This document shows positions 62,866-64,000 of a DNA stretch of 64,000 bases, one piece after another. The notes under the pieces are model-generated. The model was not told the DNA's origin. It ran no database searches and worked only from the letters and a program-made list of their open reading frames with translations. Source of the stretch: Sphingobium terrigena (GTDB lineage Bacteria; Pseudomonadota; Alphaproteobacteria; Sphingomonadales; Sphingomonadaceae). The DNA lies in assembly GCF_003591655.1 (NCBI RefSeq), contig NZ_QVRA01000021.1, positions 1-64,000 of the forward strand, given 5' to 3'. The stretch's first letter is position 1; the number at the start of each line of letters is the position of its first letter. The position numbers and the translations under genes are program-made.

Positions 62866-64000
62866 GGACGAAGCCATCGGTCGGCGCCCATGCGTCAACC
62901 GTCCACGCACCTGTCGGCGCGCGACTACGGAGGAGCAGCGGATCGAATTTGGTCTGCCGGACATTGAGCAGGTTCTCGGCGTTCACGAACAGGCTGACCT
63001 TGCCCAGAACGAGTTCGCCCATGGCGCCAAGTTGGACATAGGGTCGGCTGCGAGTGCGATAGGGATTGTCGTCCAGCGACTGGCGACCGGTGTAGTAGGC
63101 TTCGATCCCAATACGTCCCCGCCCATGCTTCTCCCACATGGCGACCAGTCCGGCGCTGTCGCGGGGTGTCAGGGGGACCGTGCGGCGACCAGCGGCATCA
63201 GGGTCGGGCTCGCGCGCATCGACATGAACATAGCTGCCCGTCAGCGTGACTGCATTCCAACGGTAGCGGAGCAGCACTTCCGCACCGCGCGTCTTCGTCA
63301 GTCCGGCAGCGTTGATGAGCGTCACATGGCTGGCATCGACCGTCTGGAGTTGCACGGCATTGTCGATGTTGGATGCGAACAGGCTGACATTGGCTTCCAA
63401 CGGGCCACGGACGTAGCCAAAGTCGATGGAGGCGCTGTCCGCCACCTCGGCCTTCAACTTCGCATAGGGCACGAGGCGCGACAGGCCGTTCGCCTCGATC
63501 TCCTCGACAAACGGCGTCGGCGCGTAGAAGCCGCGCCCGAGCGACGCACGGATGGTCCACGGTCCGGGCTTATAGAGCGCCGAGAGGCGCGGGCTGACAC
63601 GCGAACCATAGTCGCTGTGACCGTCCCACCGCGCGCTTCCCGCGAGGGTCAGCCTGTCTCCCAGCTTCTGCTCCCCCTGAACGAAGAGCGAGGGCACGGT
63701 GTAGCTATAGTCAAAGGCGGAATAGGCTCTGGAACGATAATCATCTGCCTGAATGGCCGCGCCAGCCAGCCATGTGGTCGCGCCGGCCTCTCCGCCGATC
63801 GATGCCTCGGCAAGACCGGTCCTGTGCCGGTCATTCTCTTGTGTCTCACCGAAGCGATGGCGATGGGATTGGGTCACGCCTGACGCGCGCAGGTGCAGCG
63901 TGCCGATGCCTTCGAGCGGCGTCTCTGCCGTCAGGCCGACATCATATCGACGGCTACGCTGCGACTGCACGAAGGGTTGCCCGTCCGGTGCCGCGGCGCC
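62828..64000 (-). CDS. TonB-dependent receptor, C-terminal part (truncated by window)
   Basis: At least 390 residues of an outer-membrane barrel; the open frame continues to the window edge, so the N-terminal plug is missing here. FVQGEQKLGDRLTLAGSARWDGHSDYGSRVSPRLSALYKPGPWTIRASLGRGFYAPTPFVEE and GAEVLLRYRWNAVTLTGSYVHVDAREP are TonB receptor barrel repeats, with ENLLNVRQTKFDPLL near the end and a terminal GVRLRFGGE. Its 3' end overlaps the convergent CDF gene by 38 bases. Confidence 0.88.
   Translation of the reverse strand, partial: GAAAPDGQPFVQSQRSRRYDVGLTAETPLEGIGTLHLRASGVTQSHRHRFGETQENDRHRTGLAEASIGGEAGATTWLAGAAIQADDYRSRAYSAFDYSYTVPSLFVQGEQKLGDRLTLAGSARWDGHSDYGSRVSPRLSALYKPGPWTIRASLGRGFYAPTPFVEEIEANGLSRLVPYAKLKAEVADSASIDFGYVRGPLEANVSLFASNIDNAVQLQTVDASHVTLINAAGLTKTRGAEVLLRYRWNAVTLTGSYVHVDAREPDPDAAGRRTVPLTPRDSAGLVAMWEKHGRGRIGIEAYYTGRQSLDDNPYRTRSRPYVQLGAMGELVLGKVSLFVNAENLLNVRQTKFDPLLLRSRAPTGAWTVDAWAPTDGFVLNGGVRLRFGGE

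Overview
The window looks like a chromosome segment of an alphaproteobacterium of the Sphingomonadaceae (Sphingobium/Sphingomonas-like). The grounds are high G+C, the single-domain receiver DivK, the metXW, cobST and ftsEX arrangements, many TonB-dependent and TBDR-type genes, RpoH-, CIRCE- and ROSE-type heat-shock signals, and several families of short palindromic repeats between genes. This assignment is inferred from gene content, not from a marker gene comparison.

From about 0.5 to 49.4 kb the DNA reads as core chromosome with dense, often translationally coupled genes. Main blocks: thiC with a TPP riboswitch; a transglutaminase / circularly permuted ATP-grasp-alpha-E / transglutaminase operon (2.7-9.5 kb); a P450-hydrolase pair divergent from a small phospholipase-A2-like gene and kdsA; proA; an aldose epimerase relative; prfC; an MFS carrier; a TonB receptor divergent from a TetR regulator with an obvious dyad operator; metX-metW; hisC-tyrC; ftsE-ftsX-ydcF-plsC; a zinc-ribbon membrane protein; pirin-bolA; a J-domain protein and an Hsp70 relative; cobS-mntA-hepT-cobT plus a GreA/B relative; dps; a GDT1-type transporter; rpmG; phoX; divK; a DUF3572-HAD-ridA operon; acyltransferase; Bcr/CflA and APC transporters; pgeF.

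A mobile-DNA junction lies at about 49.4-51.3 kb. It holds a 268-bp MITE-like element with long terminal inverted repeats and a TA duplication, a complete IS200/IS605-type TnpA gene, and about 0.8 kb with no recognisable gene.

From 51.3 kb to the right edge is an accessory metal- and heat-stress region: an alginate-export-type porin divergent from chrBA (chromate), two hsp20 genes behind an RpoH-like promoter and a probable ROSE RNA thermometer, a complex I NDUFA4-type accessory protein, a secreted small protein, a MarC family protein, groESL with a CIRCE operator divergent from a three-gene usg operon, a MerR regulator/CDF metal exporter pair, and the end of a TonB receptor cut by the window. 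It resembles stress-tolerance islands carried on plasmids and genomic islands.

No rRNA, tRNA or CRISPR array was recognised. Short inverted repeats of at least four families sit preferentially at the 3' ends of genes, and one copy of one family lies inside the coding sequence of thiC.
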